Below are positions 36,837-44,812 of a stretch of DNA of 64,000 bases, one piece after another (within the stretch, counting starts at the first letter, position 1; each line of letters starts with the position of its first letter). The notes under the pieces were generated by a model, which saw only the letters and a program-made list of their open reading frames with translations, had not been told where the DNA came from and searched no databases. This stretch comes from Microbaculum marinisediminis. GTDB lineage: Bacteria > Pseudomonadota > Alphaproteobacteria > Rhizobiales > Tepidamorphaceae. The position numbers and the translations under genes were made by a program. The stretch is taken from the NCBI RefSeq assembly GCF_025397915.1, contig NZ_JALIDZ010000001.1:584156-648155 (forward strand), written 5' to 3'.

Positions 36837-37778
36837 TCAGTAGCCCAGCGAGCGATCGACCACGTTCTCGAGCGGGCGTCCGGCCTCGAAGTTCTCGATC
36901 TGCCGCAGGATATAGGTGCACAGATAGTCCGGGTCGCTTTCGGCGGCGACATGCGGCGTCACCGTCACCTTCGGATGGGTCCAGAACGGGCTTTCCGGCG
37001 GCAGCGGCTCTTCGACGAAGACGTCCAGCGTCGCCCCCGACAGATTGCCCTCGGCAAGGGCGCGCAGGATATCGGCCTCGACCTGCAACCCGCCGCGCCC
37101 GGCATTGATCAGCACCGCGCCGCCCATGTGATTGTCGGTGCGCAGGCCGCCGAGCAGATCGAAGTCGATCATCGCCTGCGTGTCGGGCGTCAGCGGCAGC
37201 AGCACGACGAGAATGTCGGTGCGGGCGAGGAACGGGCGCAGGCCGTCCTCGCCGTGGAAACAGGTCACGCCCGCGATGTCCTTGGGCGTCCGGCTCCAGC
37301 CGGCGACGTCGAAGCCGAGCCCGATCAGCTTCTCCGCCGCGTCCCGGCCGAGGACGCCGAGCCCCATGATGCCGACGCCGACCGCGTCGGCCGCCGGCTG
37401 GGGGACGCGTCCCCACAGCTTGTCGCGCTGATGGGCGTCGTGGACCCGCTGCCGGCGATGATGCATCAGCACCTGCAGCACCACCCATTCGGTCATGCGG
37501 CCGGTGAGGCTCGGGTCGACGATGCGGACCAGCGGCACGTCGGGCAGCTCGGGATCGTGCATCATCGCGTCGACGCCGGCGCCGAGCGAGAACATCACCT
37601 CGAGATCGGGCAGCTTCGCCAGCAGCCCCTGCGGCGGCTTCCAGCACACCGCGTAGCGCACGCCCCTGTAGTCGGTCGCATCCGGCCACAGGCGGATCTC
37701 GCGGTCGGGCGCGTTCCGCTTGAACCGGGCGACCCAGCCGGCACTGTCCCAGTCCTGTACGGCAAGAAGGATCGACAT
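36837..37778 (-). CDS. ghrA: Glyoxylate/hydroxypyruvate reductase A-like 2-hydroxyacid dehydrogenase
   Basis: A 313-residue NAD(P)H-dependent D-2-hydroxyacid dehydrogenase of the GhrA type, reducing glyoxylate or hydroxypyruvate. The nucleotide motif is VGIMGLGVLGRDAAEKL (about residues 138-154), followed by WSRTPKD, whose Arg favours NADPH. Catalytic Arg lies in INAGRGGLQVE, Glu in VFVEEPLPPESPFW and His in VTVTPHVAAESDP. Length and motifs match GhrA better than PGDH or FDH types. Confidence 0.9.
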   Translation of the reverse strand: MSILLAVQDWDSAGWVARFKRNAPDREIRLWPDATDYRGVRYAVCWKPPQGLLAKLPDLEVMFSLGAGVDAMMHDPELPDVPLVRIVDPSLTGRMTEWVVLQVLMHHRRQRVHDAHQRDKLWGRVPQPAADAVGVGIMGLGVLGRDAAEKLIGLGFDVAGWSRTPKDIAGVTCFHGEDGLRPFLARTDILVVLLPLTPDTQAMIDFDLLGGLRTDNHMGGAVLINAGRGGLQVEADILRALAEGNLSGATLDVFVEEPLPPESPFWTHPKVTVTPHVAAESDPDYLCTYILRQIENFEAGRPLENVVDRSLGY

Positions 37779-37933
37779 CGTCTGCGTAGCCTCGTCTGCG
37801 GTGCAAGAGCGCGCCGCCCGATCGCCCTCCCCCGGTCCAGACCGAAGCAGGAGAATCGGCGGCGCCGGTTATCCGATGGGACTCCTGACCGATCGATCCG
37901 CGTCAATCAACCCGCGGCTGCCTATCGCGCGGC

Positions 37934-39568
37934 CTATTGCGCGACCACGCCCTCCGGCGCCGCCTCGATGTCGAAGGCGGCGGCCATCAGCGCCCGGGTG
38001 TAATCAGTCTCGGGGTGCTCGAATATCTTCTTGGCCGGGCCGTGCTCGACCACCTTGCCGGCGCGCAGGACGATAACGTCGTTGGCGAGCGCGCGGACCA
38101 CCTTGAGGTCGTGGCTGATGAACATGTAGGCGAGGCCGTGGCGCTTCTGAAGATCGCGCAGCAGGTCGACGATCTGCGCCTGCACGCTCATGTCGAGGGC
38201 GCTTGTCGGCTCGTCCAGCATGACGAACTTCGGCTCCAGCACCATGGCGCGGGCGACCGCGATGCGCTGCCGCTGGCCGCCGGAGAATTCGTGCGGATAG
38301 CGGTCCATGGTGGCCGGGTCGATGCCGACCTCGGCGAGCGCCTCGGCGACACGGCGGCGGCGGTCCTCGTAGGAAAGGCCGGGCTCGTGCACCTTCAGCC
38401 CCTCGCCGACGATCTCGGCGATCGACATGCGCGGGCTCAGCGAGCCGTAGGGATCCTGGAACACGATCTGCATGCGATCACGCAGGCCGCGCATCTCGCC
38501 GAAGGAGAAGCGGTCGATCTCGTTACCGAGGCAGACGATCCGGCCTTCGCTCGAGATCATGCGAAGCAGCGCGAGCCCCAGCGTCGTCTTGCCAGACCCG
38601 GATTCGCCGACGACGCCCAGGGTCTGGCCCTCGCGCACCGTCACGTCGACGCCGTCGACCGCCTTGATGTGGCCGACGGTCTTGCGGAACAGGCCGCGCT
38701 TGATCGGGAACCACACCTTGATGTTGTCGCCCTTCATCACGACCGGAGCGGAGGGATCGGCCTGCGGCGGCTCGCCCTTCGGCTCGGCGGCCAGCAGGTG
38801 CCGGGTATAGTCGTGCTGCGGGTTGTCGTAGACGTCCCCGGTCACGCCCTGCTCGACGATCTGGCCCTGGGTCATGACGCAGACCCGGTCGGCGACCTTG
38901 CGCACGATGCCGAGGTCGTGGGTGATCAGCAGGATCGCCATGCCGTGCTTGTCCTGAAGCTCCTTGAGCAGCTTCAGGATCTGCGCCTGCACGGTGACAT
39001 CGAGCGCCGTCGTCGGCTCGTCGGCGATCAGGAGGTCGGGATCGTTGGCGAGCGCCATGGCGATCATCACGCGCTGGCGCTGCCCGCCGGAAAGCTGATG
39101 GGGATAGCTGCCGAGCCGCGTCTCCGGCTCGCGGATGCCGACCTGGGTCAGAAGCTCGATCACGCGCTTGCGGGCGGCGGTATCCGACATACCCCGATGG
39201 ATCTTCAGTATCTCGCCGATCTGCCGCTCGACCGTGTGCAGCGGATTGAGCGAGGACATCGGCTCCTGGAACACCATGGTGATGTCGTTGCCGCGGACGC
39301 GGCGCAGGTCGCGCTCGTCCTCGTCCATCAGGTTCTCGCCCTTGAACCAGATCTCGCCGGAGGGGTGCTCGGCGGGCGGATAGGGCAGGAGCTTCAGGAT
39401 CGACAGCGCGGTGACCGACTTGCCGGAGCCGGACTCGCCGACGAGCGCGACGGTCTCGCCCCTTGCGATGTCAAACGAGACGCCCCGCACCGCATGCGTC
39501 ACCCTGCCGGCCTGGCGGAAGTCGACGGCGAGACCTTTGACGGAGAGGAGAGGTTCGTCGGTGCTCAT
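37934..39568 (-). CDS. yejF: Peptide ABC transporter ATP-binding protein, two ATPase domains (YejF)
   Basis: A 544-residue double ATPase that powers the YejBE permease. Each half has a Walker A ([13 protein letters not shown] near residue 42 and [13 protein letters not shown] near 320), an ABC signature (LSGGQRQRV and FSGGQRQRI) and a Walker B ([13 protein letters not shown] and [12 protein letters not shown]). Oligopeptide-type C-terminal extensions follow each domain. Its ATG overlaps the stop of the upstream PIN toxin gene by four bases (39565-39568). In related genomes yejF usually follows yejE directly, so the toxin-antitoxin pair looks inserted. Confidence 0.95.
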   Translation of the reverse strand: MSTDEPLLSVKGLAVDFRQAGRVTHAVRGVSFDIARGETVALVGESGSGKSVTALSILKLLPYPPAEHPSGEIWFKGENLMDEDERDLRRVRGNDITMVFQEPMSSLNPLHTVERQIGEILKIHRGMSDTAARKRVIELLTQVGIREPETRLGSYPHQLSGGQRQRVMIAMALANDPDLLIADEPTTALDVTVQAQILKLLKELQDKHGMAILLITHDLGIVRKVADRVCVMTQGQIVEQGVTGDVYDNPQHDYTRHLLAAEPKGEPPQADPSAPVVMKGDNIKVWFPIKRGLFRKTVGHIKAVDGVDVTVREGQTLGVVGESGSGKTTLGLALLRMISSEGRIVCLGNEIDRFSFGEMRGLRDRMQIVFQDPYGSLSPRMSIAEIVGEGLKVHEPGLSYEDRRRRVAEALAEVGIDPATMDRYPHEFSGGQRQRIAVARAMVLEPKFVMLDEPTSALDMSVQAQIVDLLRDLQKRHGLAYMFISHDLKVVRALANDVIVLRAGKVVEHGPAKKIFEHPETDYTRALMAAAFDIEAAPEGVVAQ

Positions 39569-40071
39569 CGCGAGACCTGTTCGATCAACATTTCGATTGT
39601 TGGAACGTCCGGGCGGAGGACCTCAATTTTACGCGGCCCAATCCTGTGCCCGTCCCATTCATAGTCCAGTCGGTAGTCATCGGAGATTCGTTGATCCGCC
39701 GTTAGAATATGGCTGCATCGAGCGCCGATCGCGGTCGAAACATGAATTGCATCAGGCAGCTTCAAACCTAGATACGTTGCGCGCAACACTCCGGCATGCC
39801 AAAGATTCGAGTACTCGACCGGGACGACCTCCAGGTATGAGTTTGTCTGAGTCCAGTTCCGGTAAAGGCGCAGCATCCTGTCATCGTGCGATCTGAATGG
39901 CGCCACGACCAGCTCGGCGACCGTCAATTCGCTCGTTACGCGAAACGGACTTTGCCCTGCCGTTCCCGATATAAGGAGTTCGGTGAGCTTCTGACTTAAC
40001 TCGTCCGCTCCCTCGAACAGGCGAATAAAGATATTGGTGTCGAGATAAAGGCGCTCCACCTCGACCATCAA
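39565..40071 (-). CDS. PIN-domain toxin (VapC-like)
   Basis: A 168-residue PIN-domain protein, the presumed RNase toxin of a type II toxin-antitoxin pair. The first acidic residue is in RLYLDTNIFIRLFEG (Asp about residue 10), a Glu lies in SELTVAELVVAP, and the third acid is in GLKLPDAIHVSTAI. A further Asp is in HILTADQRIS. The ATG overlaps the antitoxin stop by four bases, and its own stop overlaps yejF by four bases. Two lines I counted by hand (39661-39780) are about 51% G+C against about 68% in yejF, a sign of foreign origin. Confidence 0.88.
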   Translation of the reverse strand: MMVEVERLYLDTNIFIRLFEGADELSQKLTELLISGTAGQSPFRVTSELTVAELVVAPFRSHDDRMLRLYRNWTQTNSYLEVVPVEYSNLWHAGVLRATYLGLKLPDAIHVSTAIGARCSHILTADQRISDDYRLDYEWDGHRIGPRKIEVLRPDVPTIEMLIEQVSR

Positions 40072-40304
40072 TCATCCCACTCATCACGCAGCTCCCGAAT
40101 GCGAGCAACGGCTTCCTCTGTCGATACGCCTTTGGCATGCCGCCGAGCTTCGAGAAGCATCGCCTCCAACTGCTCGTGTGTCAGCGGCTCGCGTTCTTCC
40201 TCGATGGTGACCGTGACCTGGACGTTCTCCCCCGTCTCGAGGCCCTCCCGCAGATCCTCCGGCAGTTTCGAGGCGGGATAGTGCTTCTTCACGATCCTGT
40301 TCAT
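40068..40304 (-). CDS. Antitoxin partner of the PIN-domain toxin
   Basis: A 78-residue acidic protein directly before the PIN toxin, overlapping it by four bases. HYPASKLPEDLREGL at the N-terminus and EEAVARIRELRDEWDD at the C-terminus match small antitoxins commonly paired with PIN toxins in alphaproteobacteria. The C-terminal helix is the likely toxin-binding part. GGAGGG precedes the ATG. I do not see a clear ribbon-helix-helix or AbrB fold, so the DNA-binding type is unassigned. Confidence 0.82.
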   Translation of the reverse strand: MNRIVKKHYPASKLPEDLREGLETGENVQVTVTIEEEREPLTHEQLEAMLLEARRHAKGVSTEEAVARIRELRDEWDD

Positions 40305-40341
40305 CGCACGCCCTCCTTCGCCGCCGATCGTACCACGCCCC

Positions 40342-41526
40342 TCACCGGAACGTCTTTCTGGGATCGAAGGCGTCGCGCACCGCCTCGCCGACGAAGATCA
40401 GAAGGCTCAGCATGATGGCGATGACGAAGAAGCCGGTGAGGCCGAGCCAGGGCGCCTGCAGGTTCGACTTGCCCTGCGCCAGCAGCTCGCCGAGCGACGG
40501 CGAGCCCGGCGGCAGGCCGAAACCGAGGAAGTCGAGCGAGGTCAGCGTCGTGATCGAGCCGTTGAGAATGAACGGCATGAAGGTCAGCGTCGCCACCATG
40601 GCGTTGGGCAGCAGATGCCGCCACATGATCGTGGCGTTGCCCACGCCAAGCGCCCGGGCGGCGGCGATGTACTCGAAGTTGCGCCCGCGCAGGAATTCCG
40701 CGCGCACCACCCCGACCAGCGCCACCCAGGAGAACAGCAGGAGGATGCCGAGCAGGATCCAGAAGTTCGGCTCGATCACCGCGGCGATGATGATCAGCAG
40801 GTAGAGCGAGGGGATCGACGTCCAGATCTCCAGGAACCGCTGGAAGATCAGGTCGGTCCAGCCGCCGAAATAGCCCTGCACCGCACCGGCGGCGACGCCG
40901 ACCACCGAGGACACGATGGTCAACACCAGGCCGAACAGCACCGAGATGCGGAACCCGTAGATCAGGCGGGCGACGACGTCGCGCGCCTGGTCGTCGGTGC
41001 CGAGCCAGTGCCAGTTGCCGATGGTGCAGTTGGGATCGTTCACCCCGTCGGGATAGCCCTGGCAGCGCTGCTCCAGATCCATCAGCCAGAACGGCGGCGC
41101 CGGCGCGGGAACCGGGATCTCGTTGTCGACGGTGCGGTAGCTGTAGCGGACCGGCGGCCACAGGATCCAGCCGCCCGACTCATGGATCAGTTCCTGCACG
41201 AAGGGATCGCGATAGTCGGCCTCGGTCTCGAAGTCGCCGCCGAACGCCGTCTCCGGATAGAAGGAGAAGATCGGCATGTAACTGGCGCCGTCGTAGCGGA
41301 CGAGGATCGGCTTGTCGTTGGCGATGAACTCGGCGAACAGGCTCAGGACGAACAGGACCATGAAGGCCCAGAACGACCAGCAGCCGCGCCGGTGCGACTT
41401 GAAGTTCCGCCAGCGCCGCTCGTTGATCGGCGACAGGGTGAAGCGGCCGCGCTTCGGCGGCGCGGCGTCGGCCGTTGCGGCCTGCTGGTCGCGCGGCAGC
41501 GATTCCGGATTGACGAAGGCTTCCAT
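40342..41526 (-). CDS. yejE: Peptide ABC transporter permease YejE
   Basis: A 394-residue inner-membrane permease of the DppC/OppC type, paired with YejB. The first about 50 cytoplasmic residues end in INERRWRNFKSHRRG; a hydrophobic helix follows, then a large periplasmic loop (about 70-180) and five more helices. The EAA loop that contacts the ATPase is EFLRGRNFEYIAAARALGVG (about residues 276-295). The ATG at 41526 is preferred; an in-frame ATG at 41541 lies inside the terminal repeat of the inserted element. The ribosome-binding site has been altered by that insertion. Confidence 0.94.
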   Translation of the reverse strand: MEAFVNPESLPRDQQAATADAAPPKRGRFTLSPINERRWRNFKSHRRGCWSFWAFMVLFVLSLFAEFIANDKPILVRYDGASYMPIFSFYPETAFGGDFETEADYRDPFVQELIHESGGWILWPPVRYSYRTVDNEIPVPAPAPPFWLMDLEQRCQGYPDGVNDPNCTIGNWHWLGTDDQARDVVARLIYGFRISVLFGLVLTIVSSVVGVAAGAVQGYFGGWTDLIFQRFLEIWTSIPSLYLLIIIAAVIEPNFWILLGILLLFSWVALVGVVRAEFLRGRNFEYIAAARALGVGNATIMWRHLLPNAMVATLTFMPFILNGSITTLTSLDFLGFGLPPGSPSLGELLAQGKSNLQAPWLGLTGFFVIAIMLSLLIFVGEAVRDAFDPRKTFR

Positions 41527-41528
41527 GC

Positions 41529-41814
41529 TAGAGCCCTTCATGACCAAATCGAGCCATTCTGACGTGGCGATTTCGGGTCAAGGCCAAGCTGGCGACCGAA
41601 GGCCGTATCCGGATACGGTCGAGGACGACGGCGCCGGCATTGGCCCGAAAGCGCCCGTCCCCCCTGTCCAATATATTGGGGGTTCGCGAGCGGCGCGCGC
41701 CCGACGCCGAGCTCTCCTTGGCCGATACCCCGCATCGCCCTTCGTCGATCTCGACGCCGGATCGCCTCGCCGTTCGCAAACAGAATTGTCTCGATTTGGT
41801 CATGAAGGGCTCTA
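41529..41814. mobile_element. MITE-like element with 25-bp terminal inverted repeats and TA duplication
   Basis: Bases 41529-41553 are the exact inverse complement of 41790-41814; a further six-base match (41556-41561 with 41781-41786) extends the arms. Both ends carry TA, the target duplication of IS630/Tc1-mariner-type transposition. The interior of about 236 bases holds two more palindromes (41603-41618 and 41668-41679) and no credible gene. It sits exactly between yejB and yejE; the right repeat provides the yejB TAG stop. Removing it and one TA rejoins GGAGG, the TAG stop of yejB and the yejE ATG with ideal spacing, which strongly supports insertion. Confidence 0.85.
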
Positions 41815-42924
41815 AACCTCCCGCGACTCGAAGTCGATGCGCGGATCGACCCAGGTGTAGGTGAGGTCGGAGACGAGGTTCACGATGAGCCCCATCAGCG
41901 AGAAGATGTAGAGCGTGGCGAAGACGACCGGATAGTCGCGGTTGACGATCGATTCAAACGATAGCAGGCCGAGCCCGTCGAGGGAGAAGATCGTCTCGAT
42001 CAGGAGCGAGCCGGCGAAGAAAGCCGAGATGAAGGCCCCCGGGAACCCGGCGATGATGATCAGCATGGCGTTGCGGAAGACGTGGCCGTAGAGCACCTGG
42101 CGCTCGGTCAGGCCCTTCATCCGCGCCGTCATCACATATTGCTTGCGGATCTCGTCGAGGAACGAGTTCTTGGTCAGAAGCGTCGTCGTGGCGAAGGCGC
42201 CGAGCGCCATCGAGATGATCGGCAGCGTCAGGTGCCAGAAGTAGTCGGTGATCTTCTGGTACCAGGGCAGGCTGTCCCAATTGTCGGAGACGAGGCCGCG
42301 CAGCGGGAACCAGTCGAGGAAGCTGCCGCCGGCGAACAGCACGATCAGCAGCACGGCGAACAGGAAGCCGGGGATCGCGTAGCCGACGATGACGATCGCC
42401 GACGTCCAGGTGTCGAACCGGGTGCCGTCGCGCACCGCCTTGGCGATGCCAAGCGGGATCGAGATCATGTAGGAGATGAACATCATCCAGATGCCGAGCG
42501 AGATCGACACGGGCATCTTCTCGACGATCAGGTCGACGACGGATATGTCGCGGAAATAGCTCTCGCCGAAATCGAAGCGAATGTAGTTCCACAGCATCTG
42601 CAGGAAGCGTTCGTGCGCCGGCTTGTCGAAGCCGTATTGGCGCTCGAGCTCCTGGATGAATTCCGGATCGAGCCCCTGCGCGCCCCGGTATTTCGACTGG
42701 ATCGGTTCGGAGGCGCCGGACGCGCCCGAGCCGGCGCCACCCACCTCGCCGCCGGCGCCGCCGCCGATGCGCGCGGTCGCCGAAACCTCGGTGCCCTGAA
42801 GCTGGGCGATCACCCGCTCGATCGGACCACCGGGGGCGAACTGCACGATCACGAAGGACACGAACATGATCCCGAGCAGCGTCGGGATCATCAGCAGCAC
42901 GCGGCGGAGGATATAGGCACCCAT
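41812..42924 (-). CDS. yejB: Peptide ABC transporter permease YejB
   Basis: A 370-residue permease of the DppB/OppB type. The N-terminal helix ([21 protein letters not shown]) is typical. A Gly/Ala/Ser-rich periplasmic insert (about 48-75, [18 protein letters not shown]) is an unusual feature of this copy. Helices follow at about 130-155, 175-200, 230-255, 285-310 and 335-358. The EAA loop includes [21 protein letters not shown]. It starts three bases after the first upstream yejA paralogue ends. Its stop codon lies in the terminal repeat of the inserted element. Confidence 0.95.
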   Translation of the reverse strand: MGAYILRRVLLMIPTLLGIMFVSFVIVQFAPGGPIERVIAQLQGTEVSATARIGGGAGGEVGGAGSGASGASEPIQSKYRGAQGLDPEFIQELERQYGFDKPAHERFLQMLWNYIRFDFGESYFRDISVVDLIVEKMPVSISLGIWMMFISYMISIPLGIAKAVRDGTRFDTWTSAIVIVGYAIPGFLFAVLLIVLFAGGSFLDWFPLRGLVSDNWDSLPWYQKITDYFWHLTLPIISMALGAFATTTLLTKNSFLDEIRKQYVMTARMKGLTERQVLYGHVFRNAMLIIIAGFPGAFISAFFAGSLLIETIFSLDGLGLLSFESIVNRDYPVVFATLYIFSLMGLIVNLVSDLTYTWVDPRIDFESREV

Positions 42925-42927
42925 CGC

Positions 42928-44805
42928 TTACACCCCCTTGCCGAGCTTCGCGGCCCTGTCGGCGTTCAGCCACCAGGTCTCGACGACGCCGCGGGCATAG
43001 CGCGGCTTCTCCTCCGGCCGGTCGTAGACGTCCCAGTAGGCCAGGTTGTGGACCGCCTTGTACCAGTGCGGCACCCAGTAGCGGCCGGCGCGCAGGAGGC
43101 GGTCCAGCGCGCGGGCGGCCGTCACCTGCTCGTCCCGGGTCTCGGCGTTGATGACGATGTCGGTCAGGGCGTCGATCGCCGGATCGGCGATTCCCGAGAG
43201 ATTGTTGGAACCCGGCACCGTTGCCGACGGGCTCGTCCAGAACTGCTTGATCCCCTCGCCCGGCGTCGGCGACATGGAGTAGCGCCGGGTGATCAGGTCG
43301 TAGTCGAAATCGTTCAACCGGCTCTGGTACTGGGAGGCGTCGACGATGCGGAAGCTGGCCTCGATGCCGAGCACCTTCAGGTTGCGGATATAGGGCTGGA
43401 CGACGCGCTCGAACGAGCCGTCGTTGTCGAGGAATTCGATCGTCAGCGTCTCGCCGGCCGCGTTCTTAAGGGCGCCGCCGTCGATCGACCAGCCGGCCTC
43501 CTTCAAAAGCCTCGTCGCGTGCCGCAGCAGCTTGCGGTCCTGACCGGAACCGTCGGACACCGGCGGGGTAAACGGCGCGCCGAACACCTCGTCCGGCACC
43601 TTGCCGCGCCAGGGCTCCAGCAGCGCCAGCTCGGCCTCGCTCGGCGGCCCCTCGGCCATCATGTCGGAATTCTGGAAGTAGGAATGGCTGCGCCGGTACA
43701 GGTCGTAGAACAGCGTGCGGTTGGTCCATTCGAAATCGAAGGCGTAGATCAGCGCTTCGCGCACGCGCGGGTCGGCGAACTTCTGCCGCCGCGTGTTCAG
43801 GAACCACCCCTGCGCGCCCGACGGCGTGTCGTCGGCGATCGTCGCCAGCGTGACCCGGCCGTCGTCGACGGCGGGGAAATCGTAGCCGGTGGCCCAGACC
43901 CGTGACGTGAATTCCTCGCGGAAGAAATAGCGGCCCGCCTTGAACGCCTCGAAGGCGACGTCGCGGTCGCGGTAGAACTCGTAGCGCAGCGTGTCGAAAT
44001 TGTACTGGCCGCGAACGACGGGCAGGTCCCTGGCCCAATAGTCCGCGACCCGGTCGTAGTCGATGTAGCGGCCGGCGTCGAACTTGCCGACCCGGTAGGG
44101 ACCGGAGGCGAGCGGCGGCTGCATCGTCGTCTGGTCGAACGGCTGCGTCTGGTAGTAGGCCCTGGAGATGATCGGCAGCGTGGCGACGGTCTGGGCGAGA
44201 TCGCGCGCCTGCTTGCCGGTGAAGGTCACCGCGACCTCGTGGTCGCCAACGGCCCTGGCGCCGACCATCTCGCGGATCGTCTGCGAGATCAGCGGATGGC
44301 CCTGCTGCTTGAGGGTGTTGAGCGAGAACTCGACGTCGGCGGCGGTCAGCGCCGTGCCGTCGTGCCAGCGCGCCTCGGGCCGCAGGAAGAAGCGGTAGGT
44401 GTTGCGGTCGGCGGAGATCTCGACGCCCTCGGCGACGAGACCGTAGACCGCGTCCGGCTCGTCGAAGGCGCGCACCATCAGCGTGTCGAAGATGATGTGC
44501 AGCCCGACCGGCGCGTCGCCCTTGAGGATCAGGGTGTTGAGCGTGTTGAAGGTCTGCGGGTTCTGGTTGAAGGCCCAGGACGACGGCACCATCGCCAGCA
44601 CCCCGCCCTTCGGCGCGTCGGGGACGACATAGTCGAACTGCGCGAACCCGGCGGGATATTTCAGGTTGCCGAAGACCGACAGGCCGTGCAGCCGCTCCGA
44701 GGCGACGGCCTGCGCCGTCGCCGGCCGGCCGCCAAGTCCCGCCACGCCGCCCAGCGCCGCGGCGCCGGCCAGCAGATCGCGTCGGGTGAGACCGCGGGCC
44801 GCCAT
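42928..44805 (-). CDS. yejA: Periplasmic peptide-binding protein YejA, Tat-exported copy
   Basis: A 625-residue substrate-binding protein of the SBP_bac_5 family. The N-terminus has a twin-arginine signal (LTRRDLLAGAAAL) ending near ATAQA. The mature part opens HGLSVFGNLKYPAGFAQFDY and contains the family pattern FSLNTLKQQGHP and RPEARWHDGTALTAADVEF. It is paralogous to the next upstream gene with the same beginning of the mature chain, but that one uses a Sec-type signal. YejA-type proteins bind oligopeptides, including microcin C in enterobacteria. It is 7 bases after the second copy and 3 bases before yejB. Confidence 0.94.
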   Translation of the reverse strand: MAARGLTRRDLLAGAAALGGVAGLGGRPATAQAVASERLHGLSVFGNLKYPAGFAQFDYVVPDAPKGGVLAMVPSSWAFNQNPQTFNTLNTLILKGDAPVGLHIIFDTLMVRAFDEPDAVYGLVAEGVEISADRNTYRFFLRPEARWHDGTALTAADVEFSLNTLKQQGHPLISQTIREMVGARAVGDHEVAVTFTGKQARDLAQTVATLPIISRAYYQTQPFDQTTMQPPLASGPYRVGKFDAGRYIDYDRVADYWARDLPVVRGQYNFDTLRYEFYRDRDVAFEAFKAGRYFFREEFTSRVWATGYDFPAVDDGRVTLATIADDTPSGAQGWFLNTRRQKFADPRVREALIYAFDFEWTNRTLFYDLYRRSHSYFQNSDMMAEGPPSEAELALLEPWRGKVPDEVFGAPFTPPVSDGSGQDRKLLRHATRLLKEAGWSIDGGALKNAAGETLTIEFLDNDGSFERVVQPYIRNLKVLGIEASFRIVDASQYQSRLNDFDYDLITRRYSMSPTPGEGIKQFWTSPSATVPGSNNLSGIADPAIDALTDIVINAETRDEQVTAARALDRLLRAGRYWVPHWYKAVHNLAYWDVYDRPEEKPRYARGVVETWWLNADRAAKLGKGV

Positions 44806-44812
44806 CGCCGGC

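Noticed and set aside
41528..41803. Short frames on both strands inside the MITE-like element
   Set aside because: They begin or end in the terminal repeats (both strands encode the same FGHEGL ending because of the symmetry) and have no transposase features.
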